The position numbers and the translations under genes were made by a program. From Mercurialis annua (lineage: Eukaryota > Streptophyta > Magnoliopsida > Malpighiales > Euphorbiaceae), in assembly GCF_937616625.2 (NCBI RefSeq), contig NC_065570.1:2056001-2120000 (forward strand): a DNA stretch of 64,000 nt, in the 5' to 3' direction. The notes beneath the pieces were generated by a model. That model did no database searches, was not told where the DNA came from, and worked only from the letters and a program-made list of their open reading frames with translations. Positions 44,749 through 55,807 of the stretch are shown piece after piece (positions within the stretch are counted from its first letter, which is position 1; each line of letters begins with the position of its first letter).

Positions 44749-44907
44749 AAACAATGATATATAACTAACGCAATTCATGTCGGGTGGCATCATATATAAG
44801 CTGGATATATCCAATTCAATAAGATGTTAGAAATCAATGAGTGTAAAAAATTCCCTAGCTAGCTAAAATGGCCGAGTGCTTGCCTGTAGTATATAATTAT
44901 AGGCCTA

Positions 44908-45280
44908 ATGATAGAAAAAACCCAAACCTTTACAACTTGTTGCAATTATATCCAAACCTTTTAATTTTTGCAATAATATCCAAATTGCATTTTTTTGTTG
45001 CAATAATATCCAAATAGCATTATTTGTAGCAATAATAGTCAAATTGATGGCTAAACTTGTTGTTTTCAATTAAGATATTAGGCTATTATTATTTTTTGGT
45101 GTATAATAATATAGTAAAAGTCTCCAAAAATGGCAAAAAACTCAAAAAAAATCACATAAAAAGTGCAATTTGGATATTATTGCAACAAAATAATACAATT
45201 TGGATATTATTGCAAAAATTAAAAGGTTTGGATATAATTGCAACAAGTCGTAAAGATTTGGGTTTTGTTTGCCATTAAGC
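44908..45280. mobile_element. foldback MITE with internal repeats
   Basis: Arms carry AACCCAAACCTTTACAACTTG TTGCAATTATATCC and the inverse GGATATAATTGCAACAAG TCGTAAAGATTTGGGTTT. Within each arm CAATAATATCCAAATTGCA is repeated. The predicted 73-codon ORF is part of the arm. Confidence 0.75.
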
Positions 45281-45464
45281 CATAATTATAAGAATAAATT
45301 CTATGAAACTTCATCTTTAATTTTTTCGAAAGGAATTGATTTTCATCTCCTTAATTTTACATCTTTGCTACATGAATCAAATTAAACCAATTGACATTTG
45401 GTGGACTGAACCAATAAATATATTTACTAACAGATTTTCAACACCACACATATATAAATAAGGA

Positions 45465-45768
45465 ATAATTTATTTTCAGGTCCTTAAACTATACATGCTT
45501 TATTTATCTGATCTTTAAACTATTTTTTATTCTTATCTGGTCATTAAACTAAGCGAAAATACATTTTTAAATTCCCGAATAATAAAAACGACGTTATTTT
45601 GTTATTTTTGAAAATGCAAATTTTTATCCTAAACGATGTTGTTTCTGTCAGCCAGGGACTGGAAAATAATTTTTTGCTAATAAGAAATCAGATAAGGATA
45701 AAAAATAGTTTAAGAACCAGATAAATAAAACATATATAGTTTAAAAACCTAGAAATGAGGTTTCTCTA
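45465..45768. mobile_element. foldback MITE
   Basis: Left TTTATTTTCAGGTCCTTAAACTATA...GGTCATTAAACTA against right inverse TAGTTTAAGAACCAGATAAAT...TAGTTTAAAAACC. About 300 bp; AACGACGTTATTTTG-like core. Confidence 0.65.
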
Positions 45769-45828
45769 TAAATAATAATTATTGGGGCTTGAAGTACTAA
45801 AAATCTAGGGCTAGCTGGTACTGTGTTT

Positions 45829-46018
45829 TTTCTTTGAAATTTACACTCTTATTCAATTTGGTTTAGTCATATAACCAAACAATAGTGTGAAATTATTTGA
45901 CTTTTAAACATATTATATATATTCTTCTTTGAAATTAAAACTCCTTATTCAATTTGGTTTATTCAGATAACCTAACAATAGTGTGAAATTATTTGACTTT
46001 TAAACATATATACTACCT
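45829..46018 (+). repeat. 95-bp tandem duplication
   Basis: TCTTTGAAAT...CTCTTATTCAATTTGGTTTA...CAATAGTGTGAAATTATTTGACTTTTAAACATAT occurs twice, offset 95 bp, with few differences. Confidence 0.75.
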
Positions 46019-46621
46019 TAGGTAAATATTGATTGGATCGGAGGTTTCTTATTGAATAATAGCAAATGGTCGGTTCAGTTAAGAGTTAACCAACTTAGCC
46101 AAAATTGATTTAACCGAGTCGATTAACTCATTAATTTTAAAAATTTGGTTAAACCGATAAATGTCAGCAGAAATAAATAAAAATATAAAATATTCAGCTA
46201 ATCATAAATATTAAAATCTTAACCTCGTTAAATTAACTGAACTAACTAAATTTTAATTAAACAAATTTAGCCATTAATTAATTCAATTTAACGAAAAAAT
46301 TGCTCACCCTGGCTCCAAGAAAATATGCGGGTAATTAAATTTAAGAGTATTCAAATTTATATTTTATTTCAATTTATTGATTAAACTTTAAATTTATTTA
46401 TTTTACAAAATTTTACTTTTATTTCACCAAGAAGGATTCAAGTTTTGATTTATTTCATTTTTTTTTATTTTGGTGATCGAAAATCCTTCTTGATGAAATA
46501 AAATTAGAGTTCAATCATTAAAAAAATAAAATAATGTTTGACAATCAAAATAAAATGAAACGAAAGTTTAGATACTCTCAAGATTAATTATCCAAGAATA
46601 TGTAATTAGTATAAAAATAAG

Positions 46622-47012
46622 AGTAAATTACTTTGAAACTCCCACATATATTATAATTCACATTTTAGTCTTTCGTATTTAAAAATCAAACGATTTGGTT
46701 TCTCATTTTTATTTCCGTTAATGATTTGGCCCTTTGTCCATTGTTCTTGTTAGTTAACCTAGTCAAAGGATAAAAAAAAAAATTAAAAATGATATGGTCC
46801 CCATTTTTATTATTGTTTACGATTTCATCCTCCAAATTTGAAATTAGTTTACCTTAAACCCTTTGACTTGGTTGACTAACACCAAAAATAGAAAGAGAGA
46901 TTAATTTGTTGATAGAATAAAAAATGAGGGATCAAATCGTTTGATTTTTAAATAAGAAGGATCAAAATGTGAATTATGACAAATGTGAGGGGTTTAAAAG
47001 TAATTTACTCTA
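46622..47012. mobile_element. foldback MITE in the MYB promoter
   Basis: Ends GAGTAAATTACTTTGAAACTCCCACATAT and ATGTGAGGGGTTTAAAAGTAATTTACTC are inverted. The inner arms CAAACGATTTG, TTAGTTAACCTAGTCAAAGG and inverse match the element at 4634-5233. It ends only about 130 bp before the MYB start codon, so it lies within the probable core promoter or leader. Confidence 0.75.
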
Positions 47013-47141
47013 GAAATAATCCCGAACGTTCATGCACTCGTGTGTCTTTATAAATAAAAAAGACAACCCCTTAGGAAAAAAGTGTCTCATGGTTGAAAAC
47101 TTGTAAGATCGATCTAACTTCTAAGAAATTAGAAGATAACA

Positions 47142-49143
47142 ATGAGGAGAGCTTCATCTTCATGGTCTGACCAAATTTCTGTGAGGAGAGGAACATGGAG
47201 TCCTGAAGAAGATCACAAGCTGATTTCTTACATTAAAAGATATCGGATTTGGAATTGGAATGAGATGGCCAAAGCTGCTGGTATGTAAGAAATTATTAGC
47301 TAAAATATAAGTTTATACAGTTAAAATATAAAATTTATGATTAATTATGGATGATTTTTGTGCAGGTTTGGCTAGGTCAGGGAAGAGTTGCAGGCTTAGA
47401 TGGGTTAATTACCTGAAACCAGATATAAGGCATGGCAACTTCTCTGAGGAAGAAGAAGAAACCATAATCAAACTGCATGAAATGTTAGGAAATAGGTATT
47501 AATTTCTTACTCTAATCTCTCACAGATATTAATTTCTTAATAGTCAATTCATGTTTAGACATGATCATAATTATACTTTGAAAGTGATCAATTACATGCA
47601 TTAATCAATTCATGTTTAGACATGATCATAGTTATACTTTGAAAGTGATCAATTACATGCACTTGAAGAACATACTATGAGAGTTAATTGGAATTAGGGT
47701 TTAAATTATATATTGATCACATTAAATGTCCATACTGTCAGCAATATGTATACAAACACAGTCCATGATTAACTTCTCCTCAATCTCATAGATTTAGCTT
47801 TCCAACTTAGTAAATTAGCAGGATATTATAATTTGAATTAGTTTTCTGTTTAGTTTTAATGCATAAAAATAAGTGGTGCTTCGATAATAAATTAGCAGGA
47901 TATTATAATTTGAATTATTATTTTTTGTGCTTGAAGAAGAAGTATTTTTGCATTTGCTTTATATCCACTAACCTAAGACAGACCCGTATTTTGTTTGTAA
48001 GCAAAACAACAACATAAAAATGAATCTCACTAGATTATGTATGTTTGTTTATTATATTTTAGTTAGTTGAGATGGAACATTCAAATTTGATACAACATGA
48101 TTGGCAAATTTGGTAACTAATGCGGAGATTCATTTGTAAATCACAATTTAATTGAAAATCTAATAATTGATCTTTATTTTACATAATATAAAATTGTTAG
48201 GTCAAAAATTGTTTACGATATTGGAAACAAACAAGTCGAATAACCACATAAATTTTCATTACCACATAAGCAATTTCTGATTTGAATTGTGTAGAACCTC
48301 TAGTGTTTGGTTACCGAAATATACGAATAAAATAATGATAACGTTTCGTAAAGATTACAGTTAGTAACCGTAAATCCGTAACAAATATAACCCGTCATCA
48401 ATCCTAATTACATGTTGAAATTACTATATCTGCAATTGTTTTTCTTTTTCACTTCCTCAAAATCTTACTTAACCATAGCAGCCTCATTAAGACCGACTTA
48501 TCAAACTCTCCACTCACGAACTTTCTTTCTTTTTCTTGAATTTAGATGGTCTGACATTGCAGCCAAGTTGCCTGGAAGAACAGATAATGAAATAAAAAAT
48601 TTCTGGAATACTAAGAAAAGGAAACTTGAGAGGAACAAAACAAAAACAATATCAAATTTATTGCCAAAAGTTCATAAATCTGGTAATACCTCAGCTACAA
48701 ATGTTCAACATAAAATGGAGGATTACAATGGGAAAAATAATACTATAGAACAGACAAGAATGTCTGAATCTAGGCTCATGATCCAACCATATCCTCCATG
48801 TGATGACTTATTTGTCTATGCTTTTTTATGTACAATTACAAACCAGGACCCTCATTTGAATGATAATTTGTCTGAATTATCTGGACCAGAAGAGACTTTT
48901 TTTAGCAGGCAGCAATTAAATCCAGTGAGTACCGAGCAGCATGAGGAGCCTCTTCAGTCACCTTCATTATCTCTTTCTATGTCTGATGCGTCCGTTGAGC
49001 GGAACGTTGGGCTGATCGGAGAGCTTCAACCGTATACTATGATGGAAGACGAGTATGCACTACAAGATGATGGAACCATAGCCGCAAACCTGCGTCTGGA
49101 ATCGGAGCTTGAAGAGTTTCTTCGCAATGTTCATCTGATATAG
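47142..49143 (+). CDS. R2R3-MYB transcription factor
   Basis: Exons 47142-47280, 47366-47495 and 48546-49143 join in frame (GT/AG at each edge) to 288 residues. R2 (about residues 16-66) runs from [15 protein letters not shown] through [24 protein letters not shown]3 (about 68-117) from [22 protein letters not shown] through [21 protein letters not shown]. The spaced tryptophans are present, with Phe replacing the first R3 one, as usual. The intron positions are the standard R2R3-MYB ones. It should bind DNA in the nucleus and regulate transcription. The N-terminus ([11 protein letters not shown]) differs from the common MGR-PCCxK type, and R2 has [14 protein letters not shown] where Y-G-GNWR is usual. 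The acidic, serine-rich C-terminus (residues 150-288) may activate. The R3 half resembles MYB13/14/15-type proteins, but subgroup is not certain. Confidence 0.9.
47544..47661 (+). repeat. 61-bp tandem duplication in MYB intron 2
   Basis: TCAATTCATGTTTAGACATGATCAT...TTATACTTTGAAAGTGATCAATTACATGCA occurs twice with period 61. A second short duplication, TTAGCAGGATATTATAATTTGAATTA, occurs at about 47815 and 47891 in the same intron. Confidence 0.85.
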
Positions 49144-49243
49144 GAGATTATCTTGGTTCATTATCCTTTATGATCATATGGTAAATTTGGGATAAGTTTG
49201 ATGTTCATGCGGTCGGCTTGTATTAAATATATATATATGTTAA

Positions 49244-49448
49244 GAACTAGGTAGCACGGACATGGATAGAATGAGGAATCGCCACACTTGGACATGGGCA
49301 CAACGAGGAATCGCCACACTTGGACATGGGCACATGTAAATACTGTTATTTTATGTTAAAATGAAATTCCGTGTCTGAAGCGCCAAGACTCCGACTCGTT
49401 TCCGAACTGGAAGACGTTGAGTCAATTAAGTGTCTGTGCTATCTAGAA
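49244..49448. mobile_element. TAGCACGG-family MITE downstream of MYB
   Basis: Left AACTAGGTAGCACGGACATGG and right GTGTCTGTGCTATCTAGAAT are inverted ends. A 36-bp unit (GAGGAATCGCCACACTTGGACATGGGCACA) is repeated in tandem inside (49268-49333). Same family as the SLX9 intron copies. Confidence 0.65.
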
Positions 49449-49619
49449 TAAAAACATTATATTTGTGCTCATGAATGCCAGAAATGAAGTTTTGTTGTTT
49501 TGATATCAGAATATATTATGATTGGCAACTAAATATATACATATGAATCACTGTATATAAGAACTAGAACTTTAGATCCGGCAAAACTGCCAATTTTTGT
49601 CTCTAAATTACTTAAATCT

Positions 49620-50446
49620 ATTGCTAATAGATTTTTTTTGAAAGAAAACGTATTAAATATAAATATCATAATACATCGAAATCCCAAACTGAAACATCAG
49701 ACATAGAAATGGACACCCTAGCAAGAGTATGAGCAACCATATTTGCCGATCTTCGGATATAACTCAACGACTATCAGTGTAATCCTTAAAAGAAATTGGC
49801 ACTCGTTGACAATGACACCAACATAAGAACGATTCTTCTGCGAAGAATAGAAAGCCTCAACTAATAGCAACGTATCCGTTTCAAACTGAACATTGTGTGA
49901 AACTAATTCCTTAACCATGATAAAGATTCCTTCAAGCTTATGGCTGATGCCGCAAGAGGTTCTTGTAATCCTTGCATTGAACGAGCTCTCGCCCCAAGGA
50001 ATTTGCCATTATGATCCCGCAACACACAAACTATACCTATACGATGATTGGCTCGAAATAAAAGCAGCATCCAATTTGCAGGTGACATGACCAACTTGTG
50101 GTAACTGCCAAAAGATGGATGGAGGCACATTTACATGATTGACAATTGCTTTACCTAGTTGAGCGGATTTCCAACTCTGAAGGAACCTCAATGCACAATG
50201 TACTAAACGAGTGACCAAATTACCACGACCTCGCCAAACAAGATCATTTCGATTCTCCAAAATTCCCAAAGAATCATAACATGCTGCTCTTGTTGAGCAA
50301 CTGGTTGTGATATAAACAACTGCATCCACTGGCCAAGAGTTGTTAACTGACAAACATCTAACTGAAGACCAAGCTGATAGAAACATGAAACAGCAAATGG
50401 ACATTGGAAAAGAATATAGAGAAGTGATTCTGTCTTGGGTGTCCAT
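49620..50446 (-). pseudogene. LINE RNase H-domain relic
   Basis: Minus-strand frames with several shifts encode QVGHVTCKLDAAF, YRYSLCVAGS, GKFLGARARSMQGLQEPLAA, AISLKESLSWL, KELVSHNVQFETDTLLLVEA: the RNase H-like (RVT_3) end of plant LINEs, preceded by a degraded zf-RVT part (50446-50140). The LINE 3' end is near 49630 (T-run TTTTTTTTGAAAG at 49630, i.e. a minus-strand A tail). Confidence 0.7.
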
Positions 50447-50746
50447 AAGACTACTTATCTAGGTCTTACTTGTTTAATAGGCAGGAAGACAAAACAATTT
50501 TTTCTTTTATCAAGGACAGGGTTTGGAAAAAGATTCAGAGTTGGAAGAACAATTATTTATCAAAAGCTGGTAAATAGATACTCATCAAAACTGTCCTACA
50601 AGCTCTCCCAAATTATACAATATTGGGTATCTATTTAATTACTTTAGAGTTGTGTGCTAAGCTTGAAAGAATGCTCAATTTCTTTTGGTGGGGGAGCGGC
50701 AGTGCTAGTGGAGGCCTTCATTGGTATAAATGGGATAATGATAAAT
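50447..50746 (+). pseudogene. LINE ORF2 fragment, 5' piece
   Basis: Plus-strand frames encode TYLGLTCLIGRKTKQ, then (shifted) LINE reverse-transcriptase C-terminal phrases including ECSISFGGGAAV / FWWGSGSASGGLHWYKWDN. It continues at 51280 after an insertion. It abuts the oppositely oriented relic at 50446. Confidence 0.6.
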
Positions 50747-51279
50747 AACTCGCTCTCACGATGTTAAAAACTGAATTAACCAACTAAATTGCAATTGTGA
50801 AGGAAACTCAAAGATTACCTAAATTCTAACTGGCTCTCATGCCGTTATGCTTAAGTTTTTATTACCTAGTTCTATTTAATTAACAATCTCTCAGTTAGTT
50901 AATTAAACATGAAACATGAATCAGTCTCTCAATTTAATCCAAGTATTAGGGTTAATAATCGAAACACGATAATAAATCAACCAATAAATTCAAAATCAAT
51001 CAATCATATGTTTAAACGTTCATACCAACCCTTGAACAAAAGGTTTAGCTATCCATTGTCATACTGACAATAACAATGGAATTGTTATACCTTGAGTACA
51101 TAAGAAATACGAGATAAAAATGGTGAATGTATGTTGTCTTAAGTGACACAAGACTTTCCCTCTAGCTAGTTTTATGTCTAAGTCCTAGTAACTCTAAATA
51201 TATCTTTTCTCTACACAAATGAGGTTTATTTATAGAGCCACTAGGAGTGGTGCTCAAGCCAAAAAGCTATGTGTTTTTA
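50747..51279. mobile_element. 533-bp insertion splitting the LINE relic
   Basis: LINE homology stops at about 50746 (YKWDN) and resumes at about 51280 (KIHEGIGFRKVHEFNLSFL). The inserted AT-rich block contains phrases like AACTCGCTCTCACGATG and a TATA-like TATTTATAGAGCCAC near its right side, and resembles parts of 23340-24050. It could be a solo LTR. No clear target duplication was found. Confidence 0.45.
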
Positions 51280-51962
51280 AGATTCATGAGGGTATTGGTT
51301 TTAGAAAAGTGCATGAATTCAACCTTTCTTTTCTCTCAAAACAAGATTAGCGAATCACTACTCATCCGAACTCTTTAGTTATTCGTCTACTGAAAGCTCG
51401 TTATTTTCCTACATCTAGTTTTCTTTCTGCTAGATTGCACGGTAACCCTAGTTATGTGTGGAGAAACATAATGGTTGCTCAAAGCTTGGTTAGATTTGGG
51501 AGTTCTTGGGTCATAGGGAATGGACAGTCAGTGTCTATCGGTGGTGAACCGTGTTTGATGAACATTGATAATCCATTTATTACGTCAGATTTGCATCCAA
51601 ATATTTTGCAAGCGAGTGTTTCTTCTTTGCTAAAAGTCGATGCTAAAGAGTGGGATCATGATGTTGTTACGGATTTGTTTAATAGTAGGGATGCCTTTGA
51701 AATTGTTAGTATCCCTCTTGTGCATGAACGAAGTGCAGATTCTCTTTGTTGGAGGCTGGAAAGACGAGGAATATACTCGGTTAGGAGTGGTTATAAGCAT
51801 CTGATGCAGAATCGCAATTATGGTAGAAATCTGGATACATGGATAAGTTGGAAGGCTTTATGGGCTCAGCATATTTCTCCTAAAGTTAAAAACTTTCTCT
51901 GGCGAGTTCTATCTGGCTGTTTACCAACTAGAGATGCTTTGAGATTGCCAATAGATATTTAG
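51280..51962 (+). pseudogene. LINE ORF2 fragment, 3' piece (zf-RVT)
   Basis: 51280-51430 reads KIHEGIGFRKVHEFNLSFL, then with frame breaks HPNSLVIRLLKARYFP. 51435-51962 is open for 175 codons: SYVWRNIMVAQSLVRFGSSWVIGNG, WRLERRGIYSVRSGYKHL, SPKVKNFLWRVLSGCLPTRDAL, ending at TAG 51960. This is the region between reverse transcriptase and the zinc-binding tail in L1-type LINEs. It is not a host gene. Confidence 0.75.
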
Positions 51963-52021
51963 CGCTAAAACTAGCTACGAATTTAGCGACAAGTAGTTTA
52001 ATCTAGTTAGTCACATATTGA

Positions 52022-52305
52022 GAAATTATTATATAGATTTGGTCTACCACGCCATCCGTGGAATGAACTAATCACATTATAGCGCGTCATTATTATATAG
52101 ACTTAGTCTACCACGCCATCTGTGGAATGAACTAATCACATTATAGCGCGTCATTAAAATGATGACATTATTGTAATTTCGTTTGTTATTTTTTTACACT
52201 TTTTAATAGTAATATTACAATAATGCCATCATTCTAATGACGTGTTATAATGTGATTGGCTCACTCTACGGATGACGTGTTATACTAAATTTATAACTTT
52301 TCTTG
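52022..52305. mobile_element. foldback MITE with a 64-bp tandem duplication in one arm
   Basis: TATTATATAGA-TTGGTCTACCACGCCATC-GTGGAATGAACTAATCACATTATAGCGCGTCAT is present twice (offset 64) on the left. The right arm has the inverse once (ATGACGTGTTATAATGTGATTGGCTCACTCTACGGATGACGTG). Only one arm is duplicated. Confidence 0.65.
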
Positions 52306-52446
52306 ACATATTCACATAAAAGCTAATAAATTTAAATTTTAGATAAAATATATTTATCAACCTACAACAGTAATTTGTTAGTTAAATATATCATGATTTT
52401 ATTTTTTATCAAATATATCCGCAATTTATTTAATAATGACATGGCT

Positions 52447-52448
<2 letters not shown>

Positions 52449-52514
<66 letters not shown>
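52449..52514. repeat. (AT)n microsatellite, about 66 bp
   Basis: Perfect alternating AT from after GGCTAATA to TAATTTAAC. A Tyr-Ile ORF across it is an artefact. Confidence 0.95.
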
Positions 52515-52517
<3 letters not shown>

Positions 52518-52608
52518 AACATATTTGGTATAATACAACATTTTTTTCGTACGTAGGTAAATTAAACTAAGCATGAATAAATATGTGATATAAAATCTAT
52601 TGTTATAT

Positions 52609-52908
52609 ATTTCTCCCGTTCTAATAGAGTTGTCCACTTTATATTTATCACATAGTTTAAGAAAACACAATTATTGTTTTTGATTTTTATAATATTTTCT
52701 CTATTTTCTTACTATATTATTTATTTAATGTAATCTTCATTTCAAATTACTTATAAATATGAATAAATATTAGTTCATTTAGTGAAGTTTAAATAGGAAT
52801 AATATAAGCAGATTAAATTTAATTTTGTTTTTGAAATGAATAAGAAATTTAATTAGGATAAAAAAAAATTGAAAGTGAACAATTCTATTAGAACGGAGAG
52901 AATATGTA
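52609..52908. mobile_element. Stowaway-like MITE
   Basis: Ends TTCTCCCGTTCTAATAGAG TTGTCCACTTT and the inverse GTGAACAATTCTATTAGAACGGAGAGAA. About 300 bp, AT-rich core, no ORF. Confidence 0.65.
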
Positions 52909-53756
52909 TTATGTAATGTTTCAATTTAGCCACCATTATTTTTTTGACATAATTTAGCCACCACTTTTATACACAAAGGTTAAAGAAATTCTTAGTAATA
53001 TTTATTTTTATGTATCCGATTTTTTTTTTCAGTAATTGATTTAATGGTTAAAGGATATTTACTGTATAAATTAAGATACGGAAATATAAATATGCAATTG
53101 CCTCTCTACCTCCATGATAATTCTACTGTCTTTCCACATTGACTCAGATTATTTTCCTTATAGTCAAATGGTTCATAAAGTAGCTAGCTAATTAATAAGT
53201 TGAGCTAACCCAAGGCGCAGGTAAGGCACTTTCATTCCGAATATATCAATCTCTTTTTTTTAAAGAAAAGAGTGATAATTCATGCAAATATTATACTTCA
53301 ATTCATGGACTTAAGACAATCAAATTTCCTATCAAGAAATACAAAAAGTGCCCGGATATTGACGCCATAACTCGTGTTTTCAGAGTCCGATCGGACTGAT
53401 CCGAACATCCCTAGAAACTCGAGTGCCTACAGCTTTCGTGAGGAGGCACGGTGAAATAGCTATACACAGACCAATATTGGTGGATAAAAAATCTATGCAT
53501 GCTTGTATCCATATATATCCATTTTTTTATAATGTGATAATAAAAAGTAAGGATTTTTACCCAAATAACCAAGGTTCAATGTTCATTTAAAACCCTCATA
53601 TTTCATTAAATCTTCACACATATTAAGAAAAATCATATATATTTTTTTAAAATTTATATTTTAAATTAAACATTATTTGAATTAATTATCAAAAAAAAAA
53701 TTATTTGAAATTTATGCGGTCCACATCATGCATTATTTATATTATTATATTTATAT

Positions 53757-54053
53757 TTCCTCTGTTTTTTTTAGTTGTCCATTTAGCAAATTTTATTTAT
53801 CTACAAATAGTTGTCCATTTAGAAATTTCATGTGAGCATTAAAAAAAAAAAAGAAATTTCATGTGATATTAGCTACTTATCTTCCAAGTTTACCCATCCC
53901 TCATAAATGACTCTATGTTTTAATTTAAAAGGCATTTATTTACTAATAGGGCTATATTAGTATTTTTCTTTATAAATTAAGACAAAAGAAGCACTATCTT
54001 GGTATGTGCAATATTGGCTAAATGGACAACTAAAAAAGAACGGAGGGAGTATA
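53757..54053. mobile_element. Stowaway-like MITE
   Basis: Left TTCCTCTGTTTTTTTTAGTTGTCCATTTAGC against right AATGGACAACTAAAAAAGAACGGAGGGAGTA. The GGAGGGAGTA end is the classic Stowaway terminus. The left half carries a duplicated AGTTGTCCATTTAG. Confidence 0.7.
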
Positions 54054-54122
54054 TAATAATTTTTTTCATATTTGATGATTGAATATTACGAGAAAAAAAA
54101 TTAATTTTAGCATTTATTTAAG

Positions 54123-54505
54123 GCTTAATTACTTAAAAACCATCCACCTTAAACTTTTTTTTTGTTTATACCTTGACCTAGAAAAAAATTCATTTTTACC
54201 CTCACGTATGTGTTTATGTTTCACCTCTACCCCGAGGCACTAAATTAACCTCTTTTCATTTAAAAAAAAGTTTAAATTGTCCTTCATTTAGAGAAAAATT
54301 CATTTCTAATTAAACTCTAATTAGCTTAGATTAAAAATGAAGAACTATTTTAAACTTTTTTTTAATGAAAAGAGGTTAATTTAGTGCCTCGGGGTAGAGG
54401 TGAAACATAAATACATACGTCAGGGTATAAATGAATTTTTTCCTAGGTCAGGGTATAAACGAAAAAAAAAGTCAAGGTGGATGGTTTTTAAAAAATTAAA
54501 CCTTT
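54123..54505. mobile_element. foldback MITE
   Basis: Left arm AAAAACCATCCACCTTAAAC...TATACCTTGACCTAG...CACCTCTACCCCGAGGCACTAAATTAACCTCTTTTCATT and the inverse on the right (AATGAAAAGAGGTTAATTTAG...GGTGGATGGTTTTT). Arms of about 160 bp, near-perfect. Confidence 0.8.
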
Positions 54506-54759
54506 ATTTAAACATGCATGTATCCGTATATATTACATATTTACGCCCCACACTATGTGGCCTCTTCAAACTAAATTATGAGACCTTTTCTTTTCTTATA
54601 GTTTAAAATAGAGAAGGTATCAACACAATATCAACAACATTTAATAAACTGGATATTATTTTTCAATCTTTTATATTAATTTTTATTTTTATATATTTTT
54701 TATCTTTATTTTTGCTCATAATTAATCAATATTTAGTATTTACCATATATTTAATTTTA

Positions 54760-55441
54760 AATTTTTTTCATATATCAACATAAAACAACACAAAATCAAC
54801 CCAAGACCTCTAACCATCTTCTTTATTTCGGCAAAGTTCTTTGGCATCTTATTCTCCTCTGGGAGCAGCTCTTGTATAAATTCGGTCACATCATCTACTA
54901 AAGCTACTGACCCACTATGACGACATTTGATGTCCAACATTTTAACAGCCGCAGACAACGGAGAGTGTTTGCTATTACCGGGGCATACAGGTTCTTCAGC
55001 CGCACGCATCATATCATAAAAATGTTTAGCTTCGTTATTCGGTTCCTCCTCCGTGAACACTACTTCTGGCCCTGCAGCATCGATAACCATTCTCTGAACA
55101 GAGCTGAAGTCGTCTCCCCCCTCATTTTCCATGTCAACGTCATACTCCGGTAGCTGTGCAACGGGACGGGGATTTAAAACATTTCCCTCCCCATGAAAAA
55201 CCCACACTTGATAATCTGCCACAAACCCTTTCTGCAGAATGTGTAGTTTCACCGTTTCGACGTCTCGATAACTCGTATTTTTACATCTTGTCCTAGGACA
55301 AGGGCATTTAATCTCGGGCCCACTCATGCACGCGGGATGGCGTAAAGCGAAATTAACAAACTCCTGCACGCGCTCGGTAAAGCCTGGGTATAGCAACCCG
55401 CCCTGGAGCCGTCTATACATCCAACTTCGGTCTGTATCCAT
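54760..55441 (-). pseudogene. CACTA transposase N-terminus (transposase-associated domain)
   Basis: The 233-codon frame begins MDTDRSWMYRRLQGG and contains VQEFVNFALRHPACMSG, CPCPRTRCKN, KLHILQKGFVADYQVWVFHGE: the Transpos_assoc domain at the N-terminus of plant CACTA TNPD proteins, with its CxCxxxxC zinc-type cysteines. It continues with an acidic linker (VFTEEEPNNEAKHFYDMM) and SAAVKMLDIKCRHS. The catalytic tnp2 domain is missing. The last 15 or so codons at the 3' edge are non-homologous. Confidence 0.8.
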
Positions 55442-55526
55442 TTCTGTATCACAGATAATTAGGAGGGGTTTTCGCTCGGAAATAGCAAAGTCAATGTAAT
55501 TGACTGCTTTAAAGGTATGGACCTAT

Positions 55527-55807
55527 CCCATTCGCAAAACTGGCGCCCCTTAACTCGGCCACGATATATGCCTAGCAACGGAGAAAATATTCGGCAGCCT
55601 TCCGGCGTCGTTCTCCTTCAGTGCGATATTTAGTATATGTGGTGTAACGCTAATTATATATTCCGCGAAGAATAAGCGTTACAGAACATATACTATACAT
55701 CCACCCGGAGAACAAACGCTGGAAAACAACCGAATATTTTTCTACCGCTACTAGACATATATAATTTTTGTGGTCGAGTTACGGGAGGACCAGTTTTGCG
55801 AACTGTA
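55527..55807. repeat. large imperfect foldback in the CACTA 5' region
   Basis: CATTCGCAAAACTGGCGCCCC...AACTCGGCCAC...GGAGAAAATATTCGG pairs with CCGAATATTTTTC...GTGGTCGAGTT...GGACCAGTTTTGCGAA. The loop region carries TGTAACGCT/AAGCGTTACA. Arms about 130 nt. Confidence 0.7.
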
